15,118 nt of DNA from an uncultured Collinsella sp. (lineage in GTDB: Bacteria > Actinomycetota > Coriobacteriia > Coriobacteriales > Coriobacteriaceae), in assembly GCA_937997605.1 (NCBI GenBank), contig CALLFD010000388.1, forward strand, positions 1 to 15,118. Reading direction: 5' to 3'. The translations under genes and the position numbers were made by a program. Positions 1 to 7,710 of this stretch are shown here, piece by piece (the first letter of the stretch is position 1; each line of letters begins with the position of its first letter). The notes under the pieces were generated by a model. That model searched no databases and was not told the origin of the DNA. It saw only the letters and a program-made list of their open reading frames with translations.

Positions 1-2
1 AG

Positions 3-212
3 CCCACGGGCGCGCTTGACTATAAGACGTCCAAGGAAATCTTGCAGCTCATGGAGGATGTCAACCGCACCTACGGCTGCACCATCATCATTGTCACCCA
101 CAATGCCGCCATCGCGCGCATGGCCAATCGCGTGCTGCGCCTGCGCGACGGGCACATCGTCGAGGATGAGCTCAACGAGTCGCCCGTTGCGGCCGCCGAG
201 CTCGATTGGTAG
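3..212 (+). CDS. ABC transporter ATP-binding protein, C-terminal end (partial)
   Basis: Only the last 69 codons are present; the gene starts before the window. The visible protein opens with PTGALD, the D-loop that follows the Walker B aspartate in ABC ATPases, and continues to IIIVTHN, the H-switch histidine motif. The ending RMANRVLRLRDGHIVED is typical of the MacB/LolD type of ATPase that energises FtsX-fold permeases. It would bind and hydrolyse ATP on the cytoplasmic face for the permease directly downstream. The TAG stop lies 8 bases before the permease ATG, and a possible TTG start of the permease lies inside this gene, so the two are very probably co-translated. The substrate cannot be read from this fragment. 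Confidence 0.9.
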   Translation, partial: PTGALDYKTSKEILQLMEDVNRTYGCTIIIVTHNAAIARMANRVLRLRDGHIVEDELNESPVAAAELDW

Positions 213-220
213 GCGGCGCC

Positions 221-2887
221 ATGACACCTCTCGCAAAACGTCTCCCGCGCGAGCTGCGCCGCAATATCGGCAAGTACCTGGGCATCTTTTTGCTTATGTG
301 CGGAAGCATCGCTCTCACCTCGGGCTTTTTGCTCGCAGCGCATTCCATCGGCTGCCTTATCGACGACATGCGCGATGCGTGCACGATTGAGGACGGCCGC
401 GTGACCACCTCCTTCGAGGCCACCAAAGACCAGCTCAAGGCGGCCGAGGATGCAGCCGGCGACGTCGGCGGCGTTACGCTCTACAAGAATTTCTCCATCG
501 ACGCCATCATCAAAAAGACCGCCGGCGACGACGGCACCAAGCGCACGCTGCGCACCTATGCGCACCGCACCAAGGTCGATATCGCGTCCTACTGTGAGGG
601 CAAGCAGCCCAGGGCAGATGACGAGGTGGCCATCGACCGTGTCTTTGCCAGCAATAACAACCTGTCTGTGGGCGATAAAGTCGAGCTCGAGGGCCGCACC
701 TACACCATCTGCGGCATCATGACCCAGCCCGATAGCCAGGCGCTGTTCCTCAACAATTCGGACTTTACGGTGAACACCATCACGTACGGTGTGGCCGAGG
801 TCACCGATGCCGGCTTTGCCGCGCTCGAGGATGCCGGTGGCGCACCCGCCTACACCTACTCCTTTACCTTTACCGATCGCGATCTCTCCACCGCAGATCG
901 CATCGATGCCGAGCAAGATATGGTGGAGGCGCTCACCGATGCCGATGCACGCGTGGATGACCTCATCGATGCCGATTCCAACCAGGGCATTGGCTATGCG
1001 TGCGACGACGTAGACGGCGACTCCATGATGTGGATGACGCTGCTCGACATCATCATCGTGATTATGGCGTTCGTCTTTGTGGTCCTTACCGACGCCACCA
1101 TCGAGGAGGAGAGCGCCATCATCGGCACGCTGCTCGCCAGCGGTTATCGCCGACGCGAGATCGTGCTGCACTACCTGGCACTTCCCGCCATCGTGGGCGT
1201 GGTCGCGGCGCTTTTGGGCACCGCGCTCGGCGTTGTGTTCTTTACGGAGCCCATGCGCAGCCTCTATTACGGTTCGTACAGCCTGCCGCCCTTCCAGGTG
1301 TACTGGAGCTGGGAGATCTTTGTGAAGTGCGCCGTGGTTCCCGCCGTCGCGCTCATCCTCATCACGCTGGTGGGTCTGCTTTGCAAAATGGGCAAGACGC
1401 CGTTGCAGTTTCTTCGTCACGAGGCGAGCGGCAAGTCTGGCACCAAGCGTGGCTTGCAGCTGCCGGAGCGCATGGGTTTTGTTTCCCGCTTCCGCCTGCG
1501 GATCTTCCTGCGCAACCTGGGCAACTTCGCCACGCTCTTCGTGGGCATTGCATTTGCCTCGCTGCTGCTGCTCTTTGGCCTGGCGATTCTGCCCACGATG
1601 ACGCACTACGCCGACAACCTCGAGACAATCCTGGTCGCCGAGCACCAGTACACGCTCAAGGCTCCGCTGGAGCTCGAGGGCACTGCCGAGGAGCGTGAGC
1701 AGTGGTCAGCGCTCGAGCGCTTGCAGTCGGTTGACGGCGCGCTGCTTTCTGCCGCTCAGGATGCCGATGATGAGCTTGACGACGCGGCCGATGCGGCGCA
1801 GGCGGCAGCCGATGCCGCGACCGCATCTCCGTCTGCCGAGAGCCTGGTCGCGGCGCAGGATGAGCTTTCCAAGGTCCAGGACAAGAAGGATGCGCTCTAC
1901 GCGCGCCTCGATGACCTTGCCGATGCCCTCGGCTGCAACCGCGACGAGGCTATCGGCCTGATCGACAAGGCCTCTAAGATTGACACTGACAACGATGATG
2001 TCCACCCGGTCAATACGACCGATAACGGCGTGGGCGCAATCGCGCAGGCCGAGAAATATGCCGTTTACCAGCTGCAATACGACCGCGGCGATGGAAATGG
2101 CGAGGAGGCGATTTCCGTCTACGGCATTTCATCCGATTCGCGCTATTGGAAAGACCTCAATGTTGGCGATGGGCGCGTCGTCTTTGGCGGCGGTCTGCTC
2201 GACAAGTTTGGCTGGAACGAGGGGCAGAAGGTTGCGCTCCGCGACAAGTACGAGGGCAAGAATTATTCCCTTGAGTACGCGGACAAGGACTGTGCCTGGG
2301 GCTCCAAGTCGGACATGAATATCTATATGAGTATCGACGACTTTAACGAGCTGTTCGGTAACGACGCTGCCTACTTTAACGGCTATGTGAGCGACGAGAA
2401 GCTCGACCTCGATGCTCGTTACTTTGCCGGCGACACCACGCCCGACGACATGCGCGCCGTGGGCGACCAGTTCATCGGCATGATGAGCAAAATGATCGGC
2501 ATGATGGTTGGCCTCGCGGTGTTTATCTTCCTGCTGTTTATGTATCTGCTGACCAAGGCTGTGATCGACCACAGCGCCCGTTCGATCAGCTACATGAAAG
2601 TCTTTGGCTATCGCGATAGCGAGATTTCGCATCTGTACATCCGCTCGATCACGTTGTGCGTGGCAGCGTCACTCGTGCTGAGCCCGCCGGTCATTATTGG
2701 CTCGCTAACGGCCATCTTCCGCTCGATGCTGCTCGCCTATAACGGCAATATCGAGATCTACGTGCCCGCTTGGTCCATGGCGGCGTGCGTGGGCATTGGC
2801 TTTGCGACCTACCTGGTCGTGGCGCTGCTGCACATGCGTTCCATCAAACGTGTGGGCCTGGCCGAGGCGCTCAAAGTCCAAGAGTAG
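221..2887 (+). CDS. FtsX-family ABC transporter permease
   Basis: 888-residue integral membrane protein, the partner of the ATPase ending just upstream. An N-terminal membrane anchor (about 19-41) is followed by an extracytoplasmic domain. The first FtsX core has membrane segments near 270-295, 316-342 and 364-390, with the stretch GTLLASGYRRREI as the likely ATPase-contacting helix. Another segment lies near 430-456. A second large outside domain contains an Ala/Asp-rich predicted coiled coil (about 513-572). The second FtsX core has segments near 757-781, 808-833 and 850-872. This two-core layout with a coiled coil is known from Gram-positive export or mechanotransmission permeases (MacB/LolCE-like superfamily, ABC3). 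I chose ATG 221; an in-frame TTG at 206 would add five residues and overlap the ATPase stop. Substrate unknown; peptide, lipid or cell-wall function are all possible. Confidence 0.88.
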   Translation: MTPLAKRLPRELRRNIGKYLGIFLLMCGSIALTSGFLLAAHSIGCLIDDMRDACTIEDGRVTTSFEATKDQLKAAEDAAGDVGGVTLYKNFSIDAIIKKTAGDDGTKRTLRTYAHRTKVDIASYCEGKQPRADDEVAIDRVFASNNNLSVGDKVELEGRTYTICGIMTQPDSQALFLNNSDFTVNTITYGVAEVTDAGFAALEDAGGAPAYTYSFTFTDRDLSTADRIDAEQDMVEALTDADARVDDLIDADSNQGIGYACDDVDGDSMMWMTLLDIIIVIMAFVFVVLTDATIEEESAIIGTLLASGYRRREIVLHYLALPAIVGVVAALLGTALGVVFFTEPMRSLYYGSYSLPPFQVYWSWEIFVKCAVVPAVALILITLVGLLCKMGKTPLQFLRHEASGKSGTKRGLQLPERMGFVSRFRLRIFLRNLGNFATLFVGIAFASLLLLFGLAILPTMTHYADNLETILVAEHQYTLKAPLELEGTAEEREQWSALERLQSVDGALLSAAQDADDELDDAADAAQAAADAATASPSAESLVAAQDELSKVQDKKDALYARLDDLADALGCNRDEAIGLIDKASKIDTDNDDVHPVNTTDNGVGAIAQAEKYAVYQLQYDRGDGNGEEAISVYGISSDSRYWKDLNVGDGRVVFGGGLLDKFGWNEGQKVALRDKYEGKNYSLEYADKDCAWGSKSDMNIYMSIDDFNELFGNDAAYFNGYVSDEKLDLDARYFAGDTTPDDMRAVGDQFIGMMSKMIGMMVGLAVFIFLLFMYLLTKAVIDHSARSISYMKVFGYRDSEISHLYIRSITLCVAASLVLSPPVIIGSLTAIFRSMLLAYNGNIEIYVPAWSMAACVGIGFATYLVVALLHMRSIKRVGLAEALKVQE

Positions 2888-2912
2888 TCGTTTAAGAACG
2901 TCCCCAATGACT
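2886..2912 (+). repeat. 27-bp hairpin repeat, copy 1 (overlaps the permease stop codon)
   Basis: Arms AGTCGTT and AATGACT (7 bp, one G:T wobble as RNA) flank the 13-base interior TAAGAACGTCCCC. Including flanks, 2884-2913 matches 11312-11341 at 29 of 30 positions. The first two bases of the element are the last two bases of the permease TAG stop codon. A dispersed palindromic element right behind a gene recalls REP-type repeats, but no associated transposase gene is in this window. Confidence 0.75.
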
Positions 2913-2923
2913 AGGTTCCGTAC

Positions 2924-2954
2924 TTGACTTTAACTCTGCTTTAACTGGTACCAT
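2924..2954 (+). promoter_or_regulatory. possible promoter for the DUF362 gene
   Basis: TTGACT at 2924-2929 is a good -35 match. The best -10 is TACCAT at 2949-2954 with a long 19-base spacer, so the assignment is weak. It lies between the hairpin repeat and the DUF362 gene, about 43 bases before its start codon. Confidence 0.3.
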
Positions 2955-2996
2955 CCTCTATGTCTGTAACGCCATATAGACCGAGGGGATATATCT

Positions 2997-4202
2997 ATGA
3001 CCGCAACTGCACCCGCAGCACCCGCTAAGGTGTACTTCACCAACCTGCGTACGCATGCTCGCGAGAGCCAGCTCGACAAGCTCAAGCGCCTCATCCGTCA
3101 CGCCGGAATTGAGCAGATCGACTTTGAGAACAAGTTCGTCGCCATTAAGATTCACTTTGGAGAGCTGGGCAACCTGAGCTTTTTGCGCCCCAACTACGCC
3201 CGCGCCGTCGCGGACGTCGTGAAGGAGCTGGGCGGCAAGCCCTTCCTCACCGACTGCAATACGCTCTATGTCGGTAGCCGCAAAAACGCGCTCGAGCACA
3301 TCGACACCGCCTACCAGAACGGCTTTACCCCGTATGCTACGGGTTGCCAGATCATCATCGCCGACGGCCTCAAGGGCACCGACGAGGCGCTTGTCCCGGT
3401 CGAGGGCGGCGAGTACGTGCACGAGGCCAAGATTGGTCAGGCGCTCATGGACGCCGATATCGTGATCAGCCTCACCCACTTTAAGGGCCATGAGCAGGCC
3501 GGCTTTGGCGGTGCCATGAAGAACCTGGGCATGGGCGGCGGCAGTCGCGCCGGCAAGATGGAGCAGCATGCCGCCGGCAAGCCGAACGTCGCGACCGAGC
3601 ACTGCGTTGGCTGCCGTGCCTGCGAAAAGATCTGCGCGCACAACGCCATCTCGTTCGACGGCACCCGCGACCGCGAGCTTGCCAGCGGCGCTACTCGCAC
3701 GGTGCACGTGGCTGCCATCGACCACGATCGCTGCGTGGGCTGCGGACGCTGCATTGCGGCATGCAACCAGGACGCCATCAAGCCCGGCTATGAGGCCGCG
3801 GCCGACGTGCTCAACTGTAAGATCGCCGAGTACACCAAGGCCGTTGTCGACGGCCGCCCGAGCTTCCATATCTCGCTTGCCATGGATATCAGCCCCAACT
3901 GCGATTGCCATCCCGAAAACGATACGCCTATCGTCAACGATATCGGCATGTTCGCGAGCTTCGACCCGGTCGCCATTGACCAGGCCTGCGCCGATGCCGT
4001 CATGGCATCCGAGCCGCTGCCCAACACCGAGCTCACCGATAGCGCGGCCAAGATGGAGCACAACCACGAGCATCTGGAGGGCGAGCAGGCCAAGGATCCC
4101 TTCTGCATCACGCATCCCGACACCGACTGGCGCGTGTGCATCGCGCACGCCGAGAAGATTGGCCTGGGCACGAGCGAGTATGAGCTCATCGAGGTCAAGT
4201 AG
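2997..4202 (+). CDS. DUF362 domain Fe-S protein with two 4Fe-4S motifs
   Basis: 401 residues, with no signal peptide or membrane segment, so probably cytoplasmic. Residues 1 to about 190 form a DUF362-type domain (note IKIHFGELGNLSFLRPNYAR). Two ferredoxin-like CxxCxxCxxxC motifs follow: Cys203/206/209/213 and Cys246/249/252/256, each ending in the usual AI context. The C-terminal part returns to DUF362-like sequence, including DISPNCDCHPEND with further cysteines and then FDPVAIDQACADAV. This matches the uncharacterised Fe-S center proteins of COG2768. An electron-transfer or Fe-S-dependent enzymatic role is likely, but the reaction is unknown. The ATG has a GAGGGG ribosome site at 2983-2988. 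The gene stands alone, with a possible promoter in front and a strong terminator behind. Confidence 0.85.
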   Translation: MTATAPAAPAKVYFTNLRTHARESQLDKLKRLIRHAGIEQIDFENKFVAIKIHFGELGNLSFLRPNYARAVADVVKELGGKPFLTDCNTLYVGSRKNALEHIDTAYQNGFTPYATGCQIIIADGLKGTDEALVPVEGGEYVHEAKIGQALMDADIVISLTHFKGHEQAGFGGAMKNLGMGGGSRAGKMEQHAAGKPNVATEHCVGCRACEKICAHNAISFDGTRDRELASGATRTVHVAAIDHDRCVGCGRCIAACNQDAIKPGYEAAADVLNCKIAEYTKAVVDGRPSFHISLAMDISPNCDCHPENDTPIVNDIGMFASFDPVAIDQACADAVMASEPLPNTELTDSAAKMEHNHEHLEGEQAKDPFCITHPDTDWRVCIAHAEKIGLGTSEYELIEVK

Positions 4203-4249
4203 CGCCTAGCTATTGGACAAAATAAGCGCCTTTGTAGCGTTAGTTGAGC

Positions 4250-4289
4250 AAAAGCCGCCCGTGAGCACAGCGCTCACGGGCGGCTTTTT
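4250..4289. terminator. bidirectional Rho-independent terminator
   Basis: Arms at 4250-4266 and 4272-4288 form a 17-bp perfect stem (A-run, GCCGCCCGTGAGC, then its complement and a T-run) around a 5-base loop. An A-tract precedes and a T-tract follows, so it works on both strands. It sits between the convergent DUF362 gene (+) and hydrolase gene (-), serving both. Confidence 0.93.
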
Positions 4290-4366
4290 GGAAGTGCGGC
4301 GAAAAATCGAATCCCGCCGACCACAAACCGTTTTTTGGCAACAAAACCCCAGACGTTGCTTTTTGC

Positions 4367-5332
4367 CTAAAAATACTCGTCGAGGAAGTTGTCGACCGTG
4401 TTCCAGTAGAGTTCGGGGTCGACCTGCGCGCTCTTGGCGTGGGTGGCGCCATGGATGGTGAGCTTTTGCTTGACCTTGCTGGCGCACGCGTCGTAGTTTT
4501 GGTCGAGCATATCGTACGGCACAAAAGTGTCCTGGTCGCCGTGGATAAACAGCATGGGAACCGTCGCGTGTTTGAGTTGCTCCACGCTGCTCGCCTTATG
4601 AAAGTCGTAGCCCGCGCGCACGTTGCATACCAAGTTTGCTACATCGAGCAAGGGAAAGCTGGGCAAGCCGAACACGTTCTTGAGCTGCAGAGAAAACTCG
4701 TCCCAAACACTTGTATAACCGCAGTCCTCGATAATGCATTTAACGTTTGCGGGCAGAGATTCCCCCGCGACGTTCATGGCAGTTGCCGCACCCATCGACT
4801 CGCCAAAGACCAGGATGCGTGCCTCGGGGTCAGCCTGAACGATTTGCTCGATCCATGCGACGACATCGAGCCGCTCGGGCCAGCCCATGCCGATATAGTC
4901 GCCGCCGGAGCGCTCGTGGGCGCGCGCGGCGGGCGCGAGTACGTTCATGCCGCGGTCGTGGAATCGCTTGACGTATCGGGCCATACCGATGGGCTCGTTG
5001 GTATATCCATGCAGGCAGACGGCGTAGTCGTGCGTGCTCTCCGACGCAGCAAAATACCAGGCGGCAAGCTCGGTCCCGTCGTCCGCGGTGAGGCTCCTGC
5101 TCTCGCGGTTCTCTTTAAACCATGCCCGCGCCTCGGTATCCTCGGCATCCGGCTGCTCACCTTCTTTGTCGTTCTTGCTATCCTGCATCATCTTCATGGT
5201 GTATGGCGCGCGGGGATTCAGCGCGAAGTCAAACAGAAAGTTGCCGGCAAATCCGAGCAGCGCAACGACAACCACCAGTGCAACGATGCCGGCTATCTTG
5301 AGCTTTCGATGGGAACGTGCGTTTTGAGCCAT
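4367..5332 (-). CDS. membrane-anchored alpha/beta hydrolase
   Basis: 321 residues. An N-terminal basic stretch and a hydrophobic segment (about 11-32) form a membrane anchor or uncleaved signal, placing the enzyme outside the membrane. The alpha/beta-hydrolase signature is complete: oxyanion-loop HGYTNEP (His108-Gly109), nucleophile elbow GESMG with Ser179, acid loop HGDQDTFVP with Asp268, and His298 in HGATH. The layout resembles the BEM46/YqkD-like serine hydrolases of bacteria; the substrate (ester, lipid or peptide) cannot be told. The region between anchor and core (about 50-75) is acidic and probably a flexible linker. It is the only minus-strand gene in the window. Ribosome site AGGAG lies 8 bases before the ATG. 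A strong promoter with overlapping palindromes lies upstream, suggesting specific repression. Confidence 0.9.
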   Translation of the reverse strand: MAQNARSHRKLKIAGIVALVVVVALLGFAGNFLFDFALNPRAPYTMKMMQDSKNDKEGEQPDAEDTEARAWFKENRESRSLTADDGTELAAWYFAASESTHDYAVCLHGYTNEPIGMARYVKRFHDRGMNVLAPAARAHERSGGDYIGMGWPERLDVVAWIEQIVQADPEARILVFGESMGAATAMNVAGESLPANVKCIIEDCGYTSVWDEFSLQLKNVFGLPSFPLLDVANLVCNVRAGYDFHKASSVEQLKHATVPMLFIHGDQDTFVPYDMLDQNYDACASKVKQKLTIHGATHAKSAQVDPELYWNTVDNFLDEYF

Positions 5333-5350
5333 TCGGTATTCTCCTATAAG

Positions 5351-5411
5351 ATGTTAATACATCAACATTTAATGCAAGCGCATTATGGACGTTCGCCGTT
5401 GATGCGTCAAC
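5351..5411. promoter_or_regulatory. cluster of three palindromes over the hydrolase promoter
   Basis: Three dyads lie within 61 bases: ATGTT-N8-AACAT (5351-5368); TAATGC-AAGC-GCATTA (5370-5385, perfect 6-bp arms, overlapping the -10); and GTTGA-TGCG-TCAAC (5398-5411, overlapping the -35). Their placement on promoter elements fits repressor operators. The regulator is not in the window. Confidence 0.5.
5382..5410 (-). promoter_or_regulatory. promoter of the alpha/beta hydrolase gene
   Basis: On the minus strand, -35 TTGACG (5405-5410) and -10 CATAAT (5382-5387) each match the sigma-70 consensus at 5 of 6 positions, with the ideal 17-base spacer. Transcription would begin near 5375, giving a ~43-base leader. 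Confidence 0.75.
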
Positions 5412-5445
5412 AGACAAAGAATGGGTAAACAAAGGGTCACGTATG

Positions 5446-5483
5446 GTGCAAATTTCGCACGTACCTAGACGCTTTGATATAGT
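5446..5483 (+). promoter_or_regulatory. possible promoter and dyad upstream of the trhA-like gene
   Basis: A TATAGT -10 lies at 5478-5483 with no clear -35. At the -35 position is a near-palindrome, GTGCAAATTTCGCAC (5446-5460), with four-base outer arms and an AAATTT centre, which could be an activator or repressor site. Confidence 0.4.
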
Positions 5484-5518
5484 GTTGAGAACTCTTTACG
5501 TTGGAGGATGTAACCGGC

Positions 5519-6202
5519 ATGTCCGATTCGAGCGACAGTTCTAAGCCGCGACCCAAGACCGCGGCCGTTCCACACTACACGGTGGGCGAGGAGATCATGA
5601 ACTCCGTCACCCATGGTGTCGGCTGCCTGCTGGGTATCGCGGGCCTGGTGCTCCTGATCGTATTCGCCGCCCTGCGCGGCGGAGGCCCGGCCCACATGGC
5701 CGCGGCGATTGTCTATGGCGTTAGCATTATCCTCGAATACCTAGCCTCCACGCTCTACCACGCGATTCAGCCCGCGCGCGCCAAGCGCGTGTTCCGCATT
5801 ATTGATCACAGTTGCATCTACCTGCTCATTGCGGGCAGCTATACGCCGTTTTGCCTCATCACACTGGCAAACGACGGCGGCGCCGTGCTGTTCTTTGCCG
5901 TATGGGCCATCGCCATTATCGGCATCGCCCTCGAGTGCTTCCTACGCGAGCGTCAACCGCACTGGGTAAGCGGCCTGGTCTACCTGCTGATGGGCTGGCT
6001 CGTCGTCTTTAAGCTGCCCGAACTTGTGGCGCTGCTCAACCCCGTGGCACTTGCCCTGCTCGCCGTCGGCGGCGTGTGCTACACCGCGGGCGTGCCGTTC
6101 TATATCGCCAAAAACGTGCGCTATCTTCACAGCGTGTTTCACCTGTGGGTGCTCGCCGGCAGCATCTTCCAGTTCATGGCGGTGATTCTCTTCGTAATCT
6201 AG
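5519..6202 (+). CDS. trhA: TrhA/hemolysin III family membrane protein (PAQR-like)
   Basis: 227 residues, about seven membrane helices, normal length for the bacterial hemolysin III family (TrhA, related to eukaryotic PAQR receptors). The conserved polar residues of this putative metal-dependent membrane hydrolase fold are present: His32 in NSVTHGVG, Ser77 and His81 in STLYH, Asp96 in DHSCIYLLIAGSYTP, and His204 and His208 in HSVFH near the last helix. Despite the family name, haemolytic activity is not to be assumed; in other bacteria the family is linked to membrane energetics and lipid homeostasis. ATG 5519 is chosen because GGAGG at 5503-5507 precedes it; a TTG at 5501 would swallow that ribosome site. 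The next gene follows after 110 bases. Confidence 0.9.
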   Translation: MSDSSDSSKPRPKTAAVPHYTVGEEIMNSVTHGVGCLLGIAGLVLLIVFAALRGGGPAHMAAAIVYGVSIILEYLASTLYHAIQPARAKRVFRIIDHSCIYLLIAGSYTPFCLITLANDGGAVLFFAVWAIAIIGIALECFLRERQPHWVSGLVYLLMGWLVVFKLPELVALLNPVALALLAVGGVCYTAGVPFYIAKNVRYLHSVFHLWVLAGSIFQFMAVILFVI

Positions 6203-6215
6203 CGACCACGCCTGC

Positions 6216-6239
6216 GCGCCCGCGTCCTTGTTTGGGCGC
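6216..6239 (+). other. small GC-rich hairpin after trhA
   Basis: GCGCCC (6216-6221) and GGGCGC (6234-6239) can form a 6-bp stem with a 12-base loop. No T-run follows, so I do not call it a terminator; it may only attenuate read-through. Confidence 0.3.
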
Positions 6240-6247
6240 CGGTGCAA

Positions 6248-6275
6248 TTGCCGTATCCGCCGTCAACGTTTTAAT
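6248..6275 (+). promoter_or_regulatory. possible promoter for the CNNM/CorC gene
   Basis: TTGCCG (6248-6253) and TTTAAT (6270-6275) with a 16-base spacer. Each is an imperfect match; start of transcription would be near 6282. Confidence 0.35.
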
Positions 6276-6312
6276 CCGACGTCCCGAATCTTGGAGGTTC
6301 GAGAAACTCCCG

Positions 6313-7686
6313 ATGGACATAACCATCTCCCTTATCACCACCCTCGTTTTGACACTCATCAACGGCTACTTCTCTATGTCTGAGATGGCGCTCACCACGG
6401 CCAAGCGCGCCGTGCTGGAACACGAGGCAGAGGAAGGCGACAAGCGCGCCGAGCGTGCCATTAAGCTGGCTGCTGACTCCGACCAGCTGCTCGCCACCAT
6501 CCAGGTCGCCATCACGCTCGTGGGCTTCGCCTCGTCCGCCGTCGCCTCGACGAGTCTGTCCGACCCGCTCGCCACGTGGCTCATGAGCTTTGGCATCGCG
6601 CCGCTCTCCGCCATCGCGCGCGGCCTGGCGCCGGTCATCATCACCGTCGCGGTCGCCTTCGTCTCCATCGTGATTGGCGAGCTCGTGCCCAAGCGCATTG
6701 GCCTGGCCAACGCCGAGGGCGTGTCAAAGCAGGTCGTGGGCCCGCTTTCCGTGTTCCAAAAGATTGCTCGTCCGCTCGTGTGGCTGACCGGCGCCTGCTC
6801 CGATGGCCTGGCCCGCATCCTGCGCATCAAGAGCGCCGACGACCGCCAAAACGTTTCGGAGGAAGAGATCAAGTACATGGTCTCGGAGCAGGACGACCTG
6901 CTCGACGAGGAAAAGCGCATGATCCACGAGATCTTCGACCTGGGCGACACCGTTGCCCGCGAGGTCATGGTGCCGCGCGTGGACACCACCATGTGCGAGG
7001 ACGACGAGACGGTCGCCGACGTGCTGTCCACCATGCGCCAGACCGGCTTTAGCCGCATCCCCGTCTATCACGAGGATCCCGACAACGTCGCCGGCATCGC
7101 GCACATCAAGGACCTGATTCAGCCCGCGCTCGACGGCAAGGGCGACCAGCCCATCGCCGGCTTTTTGCGCGACGCCACCTTTGTGCCCGACACCAAGGAC
7201 ATCCTGCCGCTGCTGTCCGAGATGCAGACCTCGCACGACCAGATCGTGGTGGTCGTGGACGAGTACGGCGGCACGGCCGGCATCATCACCATCGAGGACA
7301 TCGTCGAGGAGATCGTCGGCGAGATCGAGGACGAGTTCGACCCCGACAACAAGTATCTCACGCGCCTTTCGCGCCGCGAGTGGCTCGTTGATGGGCGTTT
7401 TTCGTGCGATGACGCGATTGAGCTTGGTTGGCCGCTTGAGGAAAGCGATGATTATGAGACCATCGCCGGCTGGATTTTGGAGCTTTGTGACTCGGTGCCC
7501 GACATCGGAGAGGTGTTTGAGGTCGCGGGGTACAAGTTCAAGGTGCAGTCGATGCGTGGCCAGCGCATCTCGCTCATTCGCGTGATCGCTCCGGCCGAAA
7601 CCGATAAGAAGGATTCCGAGTCTTCGGCAGAGAAGCCGGCGGCGTCGGGTGCGGGCTCTGTGGATCCGCACGATGGCGACGAGTAG
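6313..7686 (+). CDS. CNNM/CorC-type membrane protein with paired CBS domains
   Basis: 457 residues. The CNNM (DUF21) membrane domain occupies about 1-190, with helices near 3-24, 59-80 and 98-122. A Bateman module of two CBS domains follows (about 216-270 and 285-340), with the family hallmark VVVDEYGGTAGIITIEDIVEEIVGEI split across its end (Glu317 begins EYGGTAG). A CorC_HlyC domain (about 352-430) and a Ser/Glu/Ala-rich tail complete it. Members of this family are Mg2+/Co2+ efflux or regulatory proteins whose CBS pair binds Mg-ATP. ATG 6313 starts the first helix; GGAGG at 6293-6297 is 15 bases away, longer than ideal. Upstream in-frame sequence overlaps trhA and is not protein-like. Codon use becomes less G/C-ending from about 7380, within the CorC_HlyC domain. 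The next gene begins 24 bases downstream. Confidence 0.9.
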   Translation: MDITISLITTLVLTLINGYFSMSEMALTTAKRAVLEHEAEEGDKRAERAIKLAADSDQLLATIQVAITLVGFASSAVASTSLSDPLATWLMSFGIAPLSAIARGLAPVIITVAVAFVSIVIGELVPKRIGLANAEGVSKQVVGPLSVFQKIARPLVWLTGACSDGLARILRIKSADDRQNVSEEEIKYMVSEQDDLLDEEKRMIHEIFDLGDTVAREVMVPRVDTTMCEDDETVADVLSTMRQTGFSRIPVYHEDPDNVAGIAHIKDLIQPALDGKGDQPIAGFLRDATFVPDTKDILPLLSEMQTSHDQIVVVVDEYGGTAGIITIEDIVEEIVGEIEDEFDPDNKYLTRLSRREWLVDGRFSCDDAIELGWPLEESDDYETIAGWILELCDSVPDIGEVFEVAGYKFKVQSMRGQRISLIRVIAPAETDKKDSESSAEKPAASGAGSVDPHDGDE

Positions 7687-7710
7687 GGCAAGGAAGAGTA
7701 GGGGAGAGTT

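Noticed and set aside
71..1645. 524-codon minus-strand open frame
   Set aside because: Antisense shadow of the FtsX permease; composition is His/Gly/Asp-biased with no motif or ribosome site.
2958..4148. 396-codon minus-strand open frame
   Set aside because: Antisense of the DUF362 gene, whose Fe-S cysteine motifs clearly fix the + strand as coding.
4439..5428. 329-codon + strand open frame
   Set aside because: Opposite the alpha/beta hydrolase with its full catalytic triad and good ribosome site; no motif of its own.
6076..6312. Upstream extension of the CNNM protein
   Set aside because: The extra residues overlap trhA in another frame and are not family-like; the first CNNM helix begins at ATG 6313.
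5519..7686. Haemolysin pair or virulence locus
   Set aside because: Hemolysin III and hemolysin-C-like names are historical; these are TrhA/PAQR-like and CNNM/CorC membrane proteins with no toxin features.
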